From contig JAAALK010000081.1 of the NCBI GenBank assembly GCA_019279435.1, forward strand, positions 31,195,001-31,259,000: a stretch of DNA of 64,000 nucleotides, read 5' to 3'. This document shows, one piece after another, positions 22,459 through 33,111 of this stretch. This DNA is from Zizania palustris (lineage: Eukaryota > Streptophyta > Magnoliopsida > Poales > Poaceae). Under the pieces are notes generated by a model. It saw nothing but the letters and a program-made list of their open reading frames with translations. It was not told where the DNA came from and did not search any database. Positions within the stretch are counted from its first letter, which is position 1, and the number at the start of each line of letters is the position of its first letter. The position numbers and the translations under genes were made by a program.

Positions 22459-23092
22459 TCAGGCGAACGATATAATCCAAGCCAAGGACGAGACGACGGC
22501 GGCGACCACCACGTAGACCGCCGGCATCGACAAAAATTCACGCACTCCGTCGGAGGTCGGCGGCGGCAATGTGAACGGCGACGACGGGACGGCCGTCTGC
22601 TGTGGTGGTGGCGGCGCCGAAGCCACCGGAGGCTGGTCCGCCGTCGTCGCCACGGGAGACTGCGCCGACGGCTCGTAAGGCGGAAGCACCAGCCCTTGCA
22701 CTGCAAGCAAGATTCATGTCAAAATTAAGTTAAAAACACCTCGTCCGACGACGGCCGGCGACAAGCTACTTACTTCCGCAGAGCTCGATGGGAGGCGTGA
22801 CGAGGCCACAGCTGACAGGGATCTCCATGGCATGGGTGACGTTGACGTCGTAGCCGGTGGACCGGCCGTACACACCGTTGACGATGTAGCAGAGGCAGAA
22901 CGGGTTAGCGTTGAACGCGGCGTCGTACGCCGCGCAGCACGCCGGCGACGCGGCCGGCGCACCGTCGAACATAAAGTCATGGCACGCCAGCAGCCCGTCT
23001 AGATTGTCCCGGCAGTACTCATCGCCGGCGCCGGCCACCGTGGCAAGCACGGCGAGGGCGAGGGCGAGGACGACTAGAAGAAAACACGCCAT
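22459..23092 (-). CDS. GPI-anchored lipid-transfer protein (LTPG-like)
   Basis: Exons 23092-22774 and 22700-22459 encode about 186 residues. The N-terminal signal peptide (FLLVVLALALAVLATVAGAG) is followed by an eight-cysteine domain (C, C, CC, CLC, C, C). Exon 2 then adds a Pro/Ser/Thr-rich stretch and a C-terminal hydrophobic tail (VYVVVAAVVSSLAWIISFA) typical of GPI attachment. The intron sits just after the last cysteine, as is usual in this group; donor GGAA|GTAAGT and acceptor TTGCAG preserve frame. LTPGs sit on the outer face of the plasma membrane and are linked to cuticular lipid export and defence. The specific substrate is unknown. It lies tail-to-tail with the alpha-hairpinin-like gene and head-to-head with the PPR gene. 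Confidence 0.9.
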
Positions 23093-23170
23093 GGGATGCG
23101 ATCGAGATTGATCTGTAAAGTTAACCGGGTGTTGATTTTTTGTTTGCGTGAGGATAGGCTAAAGGAACCA

Positions 23171-23182
23171 CCTATATTTATA
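23171..23182 (-). promoter_or_regulatory. TATA box of the LTPG-like gene
   Basis: On the minus strand it reads CTATAAATATAG, about 85 bases upstream of the ATG. A fitting core promoter position. Confidence 0.55.
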
Positions 23183-23606
23183 GTGCCAGAGTTTGAGAAT
23201 AATTTTTTTTTTTAGAGATTAAAGAAATTTCTTTTCTCGGAGAAATCGATGAAAAATATCTTGTGTAATCATCTAATCGTGCGATCTGGTGCCTTCAATA
23301 GAGATCTAATGGTTATATATAAATAAAGTAAAAAATATTAGATTTCATATGTAACTGTTGGATCTTAATTGGATGCAACAGATTGCAGATTGCACAGGTC
23401 GTAACCAAAAGTGTCTTCTCCCCCACGCGATTCGGTTCGGATCTTCGCCCGCCTCCGCCTCCGCCGCCCCCGCCGCCGCCGCCGACTCACCGCGACGCAC
23501 GCGGCTGGCCTTCGTGCGACTCCCATGTTTGTTCAGTCGTTTGGACGATGAATGATAAATTGATGATTGGCTATTTGGCAATATGGATAGAATATACTGA
23601 TCCCAA

Positions 23607-26202
23607 ATGTGCGGAGCCGCGGCCGACGGCGGCGAGCTGCTGGCGGCGGCATTCGAGTCGGCGATCGCGTCGCGGTCGCCGCGGCTCGGACGTGCCGCGC
23701 ACGCGCGAGCGCTGAGGCTGCTCACGCCGGCCCTCCCGCCCTTCATCTGCGCGCACCTGGTGAACCTCTACTCCAAGCTCGACCTCCCCGCCGCAGCGGC
23801 GGCGGCTCTCGCCTCGGACCCGCATCCAACGGTGGTCTCATTCACCGCCTTCATATCCGGCGCGGCGCAACACGCGCGGCCGCTCCCGGCGCTCTCCGCG
23901 TTTGCCGGCATGCTCCGCCTCGGCCTGCGCCCCAATGACTTCACCTTCCCTTCCGCCTTCAAGGCCGCAGCTTCTGCGCCTCCGCGCTCCACCATTGGGC
24001 CTCAGATACACTCCCTCTCCCTCAGGTTCGGCTACCTCCCCGACGACGCCTTCGTGTCGTGCGCGGCGCTGGACATGTACTTCAAGACCGGCCGTCTCAT
24101 GCTTGCCCGCCGCCTGTTTGATGAAATGCCGAACAGGAACGTGGTTGCTTGGAACGCGGTCATGACGAACGCCGTGCTCGATGGGAGGCCCCTGGAGACA
24201 ATTGAGGCGTACTTTGGACTCCGGGAGGCTGATGGGCTGCCGAATGTAGTCTCAGTCTGTGCATTCTTCAATGCCTGTGCTGGAGCAATGTACTTGTCAC
24301 TTGGGGAGCAATTCCATGGCTTTGTTGTAAAGTGTGGATTTCAGATGGATGTCTCGGTACTGAATTCATTGGTTGATTTCTATGGGAAGTGCCGATGTGC
24401 AGGGAAGGCAAGGGTGGTATTTGATGGCATGAGAGTTAGGAACAGCGTGTCCTGGTGTTCGATGATTGCTGCATATGCCCAGAATGGAGCTGAAGAGGAA
24501 GCTTTGGCATTATACCTGGGTGCAAGGTCTTCTGGGGAAAAGCCAACAGAATTCATGGTTTCTTGTGCGCTCACTACCTGTGCTGGACTGCTAGGACTTG
24601 ATCTTGGACGCGCTCTGCATGCAGTCGCCGTCCGTTCTTGCATCGATGAAAACATTTTTGTTGCAAGTGCATTGGTTGACATGTATGGGAAGTGCGGTGG
24701 TGTCGAAGATGCTGAACAGATCTTTTTCGAGATATCACAGAAGAATCTTGTCACATGGAATGCGATGATTGGTGGTTATGCTCACATTGGTGATGCTCGG
24801 AATGCACTTTTGGTATTCGATGATATGATAAGGAGTGGAGGTACATCGCCTAATTACATCACTCTTGTCAATGTGATCACTGCATGCAGCAGAGGAGGTT
24901 TTACAAAGGAAGGGTATGAATTGTTTGAGACAATGAGGGAGAGGTTTGGGATAGAGCCGCGGATTGAGCATTATGCTTGTGTGGTAGACTTGCTTGCTCG
25001 TGCAGGAATGGAAGAACAGGCTTATGAGGTCATACAGGGAATGTCCATGAGACCATCTATTTCTGTCTGGGGAGCTCTACTTGGGGCGTGTAAAATGCAT
25101 GGGAAGACAGAATTGGGAAGGATTGCAGCTGAGAAGTTGTTTGAACTTGACCCCCAGGACTCAGGCAATCATGTGCTGCTCTCAAACATGTTTGCTTCAG
25201 CTGGCAGGTAAAACTATCGCATTCACTTATTTCAGTTAGACCTGCAGGATAGATCAGGTCTATGCTGACAGGTCGTTTCTCAGTAAATTGCGTAGTCTTC
25301 ATGGCATTATTGAACATAGCTCTAGGACATAGGAAGATTTTCATGTCTCTTCTCTTCTTCTGAATGTGGAATGTCCGGATGTCCCTAAACTGAATGGTTT
25401 TAATTTTTAAATATTACCAACTGTTCATGGATGACGATAAACTACAATAAAGTCTAAGCTGACGCACTATATTGCAGAAGATAAGAGACATTTGATGGCA
25501 TATCTGTGAGATTATATTGCGGATTGGATAAACAAGAATGAATACATGTATTCTATAATCCATATACATTTTCAACCAGTTGTCAAACTATGAATCAATA
25601 ATCCAATAAGTGCTTGTTCAAATCTTGGAAGTAGACTAATACCTGTTTCCTGAAACTTAGGCACTTAGCCTTACAATTAGTTGCACTTGATCATAGTTTG
25701 TGTCATTGACTTAATGTATCCTTTGAACCTGTCTAGGTGGGCAGAAGCAACGGATATAAGGAGGGAGATGAAAAACATTGGAATAAAGAAGGACCCAGGT
25801 TGCAGCTGGGTCACCTGGAAAAACGTTGTTCATGTTTTCCGAGCAAGGGACACGAAACATGAGATGCATGATGAAATCCAGGCGTTACTAAGCAAGCTTA
25901 GAAAGCAAATGCAAGCTGCTGGATACATGCCGGACACACAATATGCCCTTTATGATCTTGAGGAAGAAGAGAAAGAATCAGAGGTGTTTCAACACAGTGA
26001 GAAGCTTGCTCTGGCCTTTGGACTAATCTGCATACCACCCTGTGTACCTATAAGGATCATGAAGAACTTGAGAATATGTGTGGACTGTCACCGAGCTTTC
26101 AAGTTCATATCTGGTATTGTTGGCAGGGATATAATTGTGAGGGACAATAACAGGTTCCATCACTTCAAACAATTTGAATGCTCATGTGGCGATTATTGGT
26201 GA
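23607..26202 (+). CDS. PLS-class DYW pentatricopeptide repeat protein, LOI1/MEF11-like
   Basis: Exons 23607-25207 and 25737-26202 encode 688 residues. The N-terminal part is a series of PPR motifs in PLS order (for example NVVAWNAVMTN, NSVSWCSMIAAYAQNG, NLVTWNAMIGGYAHIG). E motifs follow, then a complete C-terminal DYW domain with the deaminase-like HSEKLALAFGL and CVDCH zinc-site residues and the terminal CSCGDYW. The arrangement and wording closely follow Arabidopsis At4g14850 (LOI1/MEF11), as judged from memory of that protein. The family recognises organellar RNA and edits C to U; LOI1 acts in mitochondria and influences isoprenoid metabolism. The single intron splits Arg in the phrase ASAGR|WAEA near the start of the E region. 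Targeting to mitochondria is inferred. Which RNA sites are edited cannot be read here. Confidence 0.93.
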
Positions 26203-26384
26203 GAAACAAGCTGCATATTATTAGGCCACCATATCTGCCTCTTGTTCCTCATCCCTGAAAACCACTTGATTAGATCTTCATCATCAATCTTGAAAATGCT
26301 CTTCCAGTTGTTAAGCTCCTCACTGTCACGCATCATACATGTTTATGCAACCACTTGCATTTCTTTTCTTCATGACATACAGGT

Positions 26385-28466
26385 TCACCATTCGCGCGGG
26401 CGCTCAAGTAGATCTATGTGAAAGTAGGAAGACAACCTAATGGACCTCATGTATTTGGCTACGAGGGCGGCGACGGTGAGGAGCTCGCCGCCGCTGCTGA
26501 GCTGCTTGACATGAGAGCTCGTGCTGCACTGCTCCCCGGCGTAGCACAGCGTCTGCGCCCACACCTGGCAGATCATCTCCAGCGTGCCAACTCCTGCAGC
26601 AGCATCCGGCTGCTGCTGCTGCTGCTGATGGTGGATGAGGAATGCAGCAAGCGAGCATCCTCCCCTCAACGCCTTGTCTCCGAGCTGATTGGTGTCTGTG
26701 CAGGTCAACTTGAACTCAGGTTCAGAGCTATTGCCAGTGCTCAGTGCGTCGGCGTAACGCCGCAGCAAGCCGAGCAGGTCGTCGGCCGTGGTGTACCTCA
26801 GGTGACGGGTAATCGCGTAGCACAGCACGAGGTAGTCGTTGCGGCCGGCATCGGGAGGCAGCATGTGGGGACGTGATGCCAGCAGGAACATCATGTAATT
26901 TGACAGCGCCTGAGCCGTCTCCACAAGATCTGCAGCAGCTGCCTCTGCTTGCTCCTCATCCGGATCCTGATCCTGATCTTTGTACCAGCGCAGGTAGATG
27001 TCAGTGGCGATGTGCCAGATGAGGATCCTCTGCTCGATCTTGGAGTCGGCGAGCCAGGCCCGGTCGCTGTACAGTCCTCTGCTCTCCAGCTCCTCCTGAC
27101 CCCATTGCTTGCCCTTGATGGTCGTGAGCAGCAGCTGCTGGATGCACGGCGAGACGGGGATGGTCGGGCCGGAGTAGGCCAGCAAGTTCCACCAGTCCTC
27201 GACTCTGATCCTTCTCGCCGCCTTGCTCCATCGACTGGCCCTGCTGCGCACGCACAGCTGAACCAGGTTGAGCTGCCCCATGGAGCGTGACCAGCTGCGC
27301 CTCCTCCGCCACCTCGCCGCGCGGAGCAGCCGGCGGAGACACGCCGGCGCACGGGCAAGAAAATTGCACGCTTTGGCGGCTTTGCTCCTTTCCGACCCCT
27401 TCTTCAGCAGGAGAGCACACGTCCAGCTCGACAGCATGGCCCTCACAAGTGATGCGGCCTCCAGGACGACGGCCCCGACGAAGAGGACGTAGGTTACGAC
27501 GACATCTGCTCCCGTGCTGCTCATCTTGCGTTGACGCCGCCGAGGATCTCCCAAGAGCAGCAGCACGTTGAAGAGGAAGAAGGCGACGGTGGTGGTCAGC
27601 GACGAGAGAAGACGGACGCAGAGGCCATACCAGGTGTGCGTCACCTCGGCCTTGGTGTAGAAGACGTCGTGCAGGAGCGAGAGCTGCATCTCGGCCACCA
27701 TGTACAGCTCCTCGTCCCCTCGCGGCTGTGATTCTTGGTTCATGGGGCCGCACAGGAACAGGCGAGGTAGCGGCCCCTTGAACCTGTCCTTGGCAAAATC
27801 CAGCAGCAGGTGAGCGTTTAGCAGCAACGTTTCTGCCGGATCCAAGCGGCGGCTGGTGAAAGTCTCCGGCACGGCTAGGGAGAGTCGTCTTTTCCCTATA
27901 TCACTCTGGTACTCTCCGCCTCCGGTTGGGCTGCTGCCGGCGCACCTGAGCGCCCACACGCGCTCGCCGTACTTGACGACGCCGACGACCAACATGAGGA
28001 CGCTGGCTGACAGCAGCAGCAGCGGCGGGCTGTCGCCGCCGCCGACGGCGGCGACGGCGGAGGAGCCGTAGATGACGTAGACGGCTGCGGCCACCTGCAC
28101 GACGAGCGTCTGCAGGTGGCGCAGCCACAGCCGGTTGTCCTCGATGGCGTAGGCAGTGATCCTGTCCTGCCCGCCGAGGTGCAGCAGCAGGAACGGCGCC
28201 CACAGAGCCGACAGCTGGTGCTCCGGTGACCTCGTCGTGGTGACAGACAGGTGGCCAAGCACGTAGATCGCCGTCCCATCGGCCAACATGTACGCCGACC
28301 ATACAAAGACCCTTAGCACGCCGGAGTCGATGTACCGGCGGAACTCCGCCAAGACGAGCAGCGTGACCTGGACCATGAGGCTGAGCAGCACCAGAGCTTG
28401 GACCCCCCATTCTTTCCATGCTCCTGTCACCACCTCTGCTCCTCTCATCGATTTCTCTGCCTCCAC
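26385..28466 (-). CDS. DUF4220 / DUF594 membrane protein
   Basis: One uninterrupted 693-residue frame. The N-terminal half has hydrophobic segments near residues 24-42 (LVLLSLMVQVTLLVLAEF), 50-72, 125-165 and 285-307, plus another near 325-345, matching the DUF4220 multi-pass region with HLGGQDRITAYAIEDN and WLRHLQTL. The C-terminal part ends with the DUF594 block (GGELLTVAALVAKYM near residue 665). This is a large, tandemly amplified grass family of unknown biochemical function, probably in the plasma membrane or endomembranes. Start is the ATG at 28466; upstream frames offer nothing longer. Intronless structure is normal for the family. The antisense and shifted open frames in this stretch are GC shadows. 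Confidence 0.92.
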   Translation of the reverse strand: MEAEKSMRGAEVVTGAWKEWGVQALVLLSLMVQVTLLVLAEFRRYIDSGVLRVFVWSAYMLADGTAIYVLGHLSVTTTRSPEHQLSALWAPFLLLHLGGQDRITAYAIEDNRLWLRHLQTLVVQVAAAVYVIYGSSAVAAVGGGDSPPLLLLSASVLMLVVGVVKYGERVWALRCAGSSPTGGGEYQSDIGKRRLSLAVPETFTSRRLDPAETLLLNAHLLLDFAKDRFKGPLPRLFLCGPMNQESQPRGDEELYMVAEMQLSLLHDVFYTKAEVTHTWYGLCVRLLSSLTTTVAFFLFNVLLLLGDPRRRQRKMSSTGADVVVTYVLFVGAVVLEAASLVRAMLSSWTCALLLKKGSERSKAAKACNFLARAPACLRRLLRAARWRRRRSWSRSMGQLNLVQLCVRSRASRWSKAARRIRVEDWWNLLAYSGPTIPVSPCIQQLLLTTIKGKQWGQEELESRGLYSDRAWLADSKIEQRILIWHIATDIYLRWYKDQDQDPDEEQAEAAAADLVETAQALSNYMMFLLASRPHMLPPDAGRNDYLVLCYAITRHLRYTTADDLLGLLRRYADALSTGNSSEPEFKLTCTDTNQLGDKALRGGCSLAAFLIHHQQQQQQPDAAAGVGTLEMICQVWAQTLCYAGEQCSTSSHVKQLSSGGELLTVAALVAKYMRSIRLSSYFHIDLLERPREW

Positions 28467-28469
28467 ATC

Positions 28470-29840
28470 TCAAATGGATTGGATTGTTCTTCACCAATAA
28501 TTCATGTACAATGTATCTGCTAAACAATCTTGATCAGTTTGAATAAAGGGTATGAGTGCAAAACGTGGTGCCATATGATGCCATGCCTCTCGGAGGGTTA
28601 AGGTATTTTTGTTCCGTCGAAAAGAAGGTAAATTAAAGTAGAAATCAGATGAAAAGCACCACAAGAATCACTGTGCAATAATACTCTCACCTAATGGAAT
28701 TAATGTTTGGAAGGTAAATTATTGTGCTTGTCCACCACTTGGGAGCACACTTGTTTAGTTCTTCCTCCTCTTCCAGCTTGGATAAGGGTGTTTTTTTAAA
28801 ATGAAATTCTCTATGGTAGTCAACTGTAGAGTACACTTAGGCTATTAATGGAGATTCAACTGTATGGAGAGTACAAAACATAATAATATTAGATCAATCA
28901 AGATACCTTAAATTCATGCCATTTAATCTGTACTAAAAATTAGAAAAGAAGAAACAGAAAAGCAGGATTCAAGTTGCTTCCAAATTTCTACTAGAAAAAG
29001 GTTATTTTTTTTTCACAGCAAAAACAGTTTTGATAAACTCATTTGATTCAGTTTCTGTTTTTTTATAGTAGAAACAGATTTTAAAAACAGAACTAAACAT
29101 ACCCTTCGTAGCAATCACCATTGTGGAGCTTTGTGTGGTCGTTGAGGTGGACTACGTATCGTCCAATCTATTCTGGATGGATGATTGCAGAGGTTATGAA
29201 TCTTCGAAAGCACCTCTTCATCATCAATTCTCAAATTTTCAGCCAAATTATGCAAAAAGCTTCGCTTTGGCAGAAAGCAAATGCACTGGAAGCGACTTAG
29301 TCTCTCCCCTCCCCTGTACCTTGCTTCTGGAGCGCCTCCCTTTAAAAAAAATACTCCGGTTAGATCAGTTCGATTGTGATTATATCTTTTTCTTGTTGGA
29401 TAATTATACCTCTCTATGATTCTACCAGCATTATTTAGATCAGTAGTATGATTCTACCATTTTCATTCGGCTCCAGTGGAGAGAAGAAATAAATTTTCTG
29501 TTTCAATATAGTTTTTACTTGAGCAAAGTATAGCATTGCTTTCCAAAGTATATACTTTCAGAACGCCACCATCAAAAATCCATCCATTTCTTTCCATTCC
29601 GATAATTTCTTCCATGAAAGCTTCAAAAAAAATTTGTTAGCTGGTGTTGATTGCTAACCTTTTCATACCATCAGATGAATCAAGTGCAGAGTCTTTCATC
29701 AAAAAGAGTATGTACCGTCTAGATGCCACGTCAACTTGTTCAATTTTGCAGTTGTAGCGCAGAGCTCACAACTGGTCACCTCACTTTCATCCTTGTCACC
29801 CCTGAACAGACCAAGTCGTGTGGACATTACAGAGGTATTG
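28470..29840. other. Spacer between the DUF594 gene and the copia element
   Basis: No gene is supported. A short open frame near 29123-29419 has no recognisable domain. AT-rich stretches near 28.98-29.10 kb resemble MITE ends but no pair was established. Confidence 0.4.
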
Positions 29841-29845
29841 CAAAC

Positions 29846-29959
29846 TGTAGGAAGAGATGGATGGATTCCTCTCCCTAGGGTTGGGAGGATAAAAGGGGAG
29901 CCTTACAGGAGGGGCCCACACACAGGGGGCCCCACACGACAGACACACACACTCTAACA
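29846..29959 (-). repeat. 3' LTR of the copia element
   Basis: About 114 bp; differs from the other LTR by two adjacent substitutions (CTAGGG versus CTAGAA) and a two-base CA indel. It starts TG and ends CA on both strands. The low divergence suggests a fairly recent insertion. Confidence 0.9.
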
Positions 29960-30186
29960 CCCCCCGCAGTCGAAACTCCGGCGCAGCGGATGATGAGACT
30001 GGAGCGGAACTCGAAGAAGGTGGAGGAAGGTAAACCCTTGGTGAAGATGTCGGCGAACTGGGAGGTGGTGGAAACGTGTAGAACACGGACATCGCCCACG
30101 GCGACACGATCACGGACGAAGTGAAGGTCGATCTCCACATGCTTGGTGCGCTGGTGATGGACGGGGTTGGTGGAGAGGTAGACAGC
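29960..30186 (-). pseudogene. Copia RNase H C-terminal fragment
   Basis: The minus strand encodes the end of the RNase H region (landmarks: RTKHVEIDLHFVRDRV and FADIFTKGLP), ending near the 3' LTR. It is separated from the rest of pol by the nested hAT insertion. Confidence 0.85.
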
Positions 30187-30194
30187 GCTGACGT

Positions 30195-31454
30195 CAGGGG
30201 CGGGCCCACTTGTATTCAAGGGTATGCAATTGAATACCCATTATTTTTGCAACAAAAATTTATATATATAGTGTATATTATGTATATACATGAAAAAAAA
30301 TCATTAGCAAACAAGACAGGCTACTGACACAATTGGCTAGTGCAAGCTATCTTAGTTGCTGGGATCATGAGATCTAGAGTTCAATGCTCTCTCACCCCAT
30401 ATTTTTTGTTTGCAATGAAACACAAAGAAACACATAATTATATTCTCTTATTCTTACCACTAATTTAATAATTTTATTTTAAAAATAAAGTCATGGTATA
30501 ATTATATTCTCTTACTCTTACCACTAATTTAATAATTTTATTTTAAAAACAAAGTCATGGTAGAGCAGAGAAAGTATTGTCTAATATACTTGATTTAGAT
30601 CTTACCTCTAATTTAATAATTTTATTTTAAAAGTAAGGTCATTTTAGTGTGGAGGGAGTATTGTATAATGTATTTAATTTCTCCATAACTTAGTATCACA
30701 GGAGATTGATTTTTAAACTTTTCTATTTAATATATTTTTGTATCATTTATTATAGTATCATGTAAGTTGAAAACTATATATAATAATATAATTAATATTT
30801 TTATTTTAAAAGCAAGGTCGTTGTACAATGGAGAAAGTATTGTCTAATATATTTGATTTCTCATTAACTTTTGGTATCACAAACGATCGATTTTTTGAAC
30901 CTTTTTATTTAATATAATGTTACATCATTTATATAATTTATTATAGTATCATGTAAGTTAAAACTATATATAATAATATAATTAATGTTATAGTCTATCA
31001 GTATTATAGACCTCACTTGGATCCTCAAGTATCTCCACGACTCGCCGAAGGCTACCGGCCACCGGGGATCCCTGCTCTAGGCCCCCGCACCTCCCCCGTC
31101 GGTCGTCGGGCTCCCTGCGCCAGGCCCCCATTCTTCCCAATCAGGCGCCAGGCCAAGTGCCCCGAGCCTAGATCCATAGATCCAGGATTCTAGATTCTTT
31201 TCTCCAGAAATAAAAGAAATATGTTGAAATCTATGGGGAAATTTGTTTCATTCTCGTTGAAATTTATTTGTTGAAATCTTACTGATTGGATTGATGAATG
31301 CTGATAGTTGTTTTTTTTTCACATAAGTAAATGGGTTTACACACCAAATTAAACTACATGTGGTCATGTTGTTGTTTTTATCTTTCGTTATGCAAAAAAA
31401 AATTTCTATCCGGAATTTTGAATACCCATGGTCCAAAACTTGCGCCCGCCTCTG
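30195..31454. mobile_element. Non-autonomous hAT-type element nested in the copia element (1260 bp)
   Basis: It interrupts the copia RNase H frame and is flanked by an 8-bp duplication GCTGACGT (30187-30194 and 31455-31462). Terminal inverted repeats are CAGGGGCGGGCCCA and the complement of CAGAGGCGGGCGCA, the hAT pattern. The interior is AT-rich with no transposase frame. It holds several direct copies of a unit containing ACTAATTTAATAATTTTATTTTAAAA, plus a GC-rich island near 31.05-31.15 kb. Confidence 0.88.
30430..31000. repeat. Imperfect direct repeats inside the hAT-type element
   Basis: Phrases such as TAATAATTTTATTTTAAAA.(C)AAAGTCATGGTA and TTTATTATAGTATCATGTAAGTT recur two to four times across this stretch, with period changes. 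Non-coding. Confidence 0.75.
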
Positions 31455-31462
31455 GCTGACGT

Positions 31463-32441
31463 TGTCGCAGTAGACCAACGTACTCCTAGCGAGGGGGCTG
31501 TGGAGTTCCCCGAGGAGCTACCGGAGCCAGGATGCCTCTGCCACCCCGTTGGCAACAGCGCGGTACTCAGCCTCGGCACTGGAGCGGGAGACAACAGGCT
31601 GCCGCTTGGATGACCAAGACACGAGGTTCCCACCAAGGAAGACGGCGTAGCCGGAGGTGGAGCGACGCGTGTCCGGGCATCCCGCCCAGTCGGCGTCAGT
31701 GTAAACCACGAGCTCAGCAACCGGAGAACGCCGAAGGTGAAGCCCGAAGCCGAGGGAGCCACGCAGATAGCGGAGAATCCGCTTCATAGCGGTAAGGTGC
31801 GGGTCCCGTGGGTCGTGCATGTGAAGGCACACCTGCTGCACTGCATAGGAGATATTCGGTCGAGTGAAGGTGAGATACTGAAGGGCACCATCAATGCTTC
31901 GATAGGCAGTGGGATCATCCAATGGTGCACCCTTGGTATCGGAAATCTTGGCCTGAGCATCGACTGGAGTGGAACATGGCTTGCAGTCAGTCATCCCTAC
32001 GCGGTGAAGGACATCCAAGGCGTACTGGCGCTGGTGAAGGAATAGGCCATCAGGGCGGTGTTCCACTGTCACTCCCAAGAAGTGATGGAGCACACCAAGG
32101 TCCTTCATGGCAAACTCCCGCTACAATGAGGAGACAACCCGCTGAAGTAGAGACTAACTGGAGGCAGTGAGAACAATGTCATCCACATAAAGCAGCAGGT
32201 AGGCTGTGTCAGCACCGTGGTGGAGAACAAATAGAGAAGTGTCGCTCTTGGCTTCGCTGAACCCCAAAGTCACCAGGAAGGAGGCAAACCGACTGTACCA
32301 AGCCCGAGGAGCCTGCTTCAGACCATACAGAGACTTGTTGAGCCGGCAAACAAGCTCAGGGTGAGCGGGATCCACAAAGCCTGCAGGCTGGCTGCAGTAC
32401 ACAGTCTCCGTCAGGGTGCCATGGAGGAAGGCATTCTTCAC
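31463..32441 (-). pseudogene. Copia pol fragment: reverse transcriptase and RNase H, broken
   Basis: The minus strand shows copia landmarks in order: SLYGLKQAPRAWY, the catalytic LLLYVDDIVL, KDLGVLHHFLGV, the DADWAGCPDTRRSTSGY box and SSAEAEYRA. A TAG stop at 32121-32123 interrupts the frame between the two larger open parts, and the RNase H end is displaced by the nested hAT element. The upstream reverse transcriptase, integrase and protease are absent. It is a remnant, not a working enzyme. Confidence 0.9.
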
Positions 32442-32994
32442 ATCGAGCTGGTGAACTGACCCTCTCTACACCCTCCGCCCAGATTCGGCCGCCCCGACGT
32501 CGGGTCTGGGCGGAGCGGGCGGGCCGGCGGTGAAATAGCATGGGGGGAGGCCGGTGGCGGCGGATCCGGTCTCGCCGGCGGCGAGGCGGGGCGGGGGGAG
32601 CCCGGCGGCGCCGGATCGGGCCGCCCCGGCGGCGGATCCGGGCGGGAGAGAGGCGCCGGCGTCGAGGAAGGGCGGGGGGAGCACGGCGGCGCCGGATCGG
32701 GCCGCCTCGGTGGCGGATCCGGGCGGGAGAGGGGCGCCGGCGTCGAGGGAGGATGGGGGAAGTCCGGCGGGGGGAAGCCGGGGGCGGCAGATCCGGCCGC
32801 CCCGGCGGCGGATCCGGGCGGGAGAGGGGCGGATCCGGCCATGGTGGCGGAACCCAGCCCACGAAAAGGGGAGGAGGAGGAGAAGGAGAAGGTGGTGCTT
32901 GCCGGAGGAGGCGCGCCGGCCATGGAGGCGACGGCAGCGGCGCCGGTGGCAGGGGAGAAGAGGAGGGAAGGAGGAGCCTAAGGCTCTGATACCA
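32442..32994 (-). other. GC-rich, proline-rich leader region of the copia element
   Basis: Between the primer-binding site and the truncated pol lies a very GC-rich stretch whose minus-strand frame reads Pro/Ala/Arg-rich repeats (RPDPPPGRPD-like, at least three copies at DNA level). It may be a diverged or acquired leader; no gag zinc knuckle is seen. Joined abruptly to pol near 32.45 kb, consistent with deletion or with capture of host sequence. Confidence 0.5.
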
Positions 32995-33106
32995 TGTAGG
33001 AAGAGATGGATGGATTCCTCTCCCTAGAATTGGGAGGATAAAAGGGGAGCCTTACAGGAGGGGCCCACACACAGGGGGCCCCACACGACAGACACACACT
33101 CTAACA
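32995..33106 (-). repeat. 5' LTR of the copia element
   Basis: About 112 bp, TG...CA ends; the adjacent complement of TGGTATCAGAGCC (around 32982-32994) is the tRNA-iMet primer-binding site. Confidence 0.9.
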
Positions 33107-33111
33107 CAAAC

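Larger units (their letters stand above)
29841..33111 (-). mobile_element. Internally deleted Ty1/copia LTR retrotransposon with flanking 5-bp target duplication
   Basis: The element spans 29846-33106, flanked on both sides by CAAAC (29841-29845 and 33107-33111). It lies in minus orientation. LTRs of about 112 bp run TGTTAG...CCTACA. Next to the right (5') LTR is a primer-binding site complementary to tRNA-iMet (TGGTATCAGAGCC), and a G-run precedes the left (3') LTR. Only about 2 kb is copia sequence: a Pro-rich leader fused directly to the last third of pol (reverse transcriptase and RNase H), so gag, protease, integrase and the first part of the reverse transcriptase are missing. It is not autonomous. 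A hAT-type element is nested inside. Confidence 0.9.

Noticed and set aside
27001..27753. Several 70-250-codon frames overlapping the DUF4220/DUF594 gene on both strands
   Set aside because: GC-bias shadows: Arg/Pro/Ala-rich, with no domain, fully inside a well-supported gene.
29123..29419. 98-codon frame in the spacer before the copia element
   Set aside because: No domain, no coding bias and no splice partners; length is within chance for AT-rich DNA.
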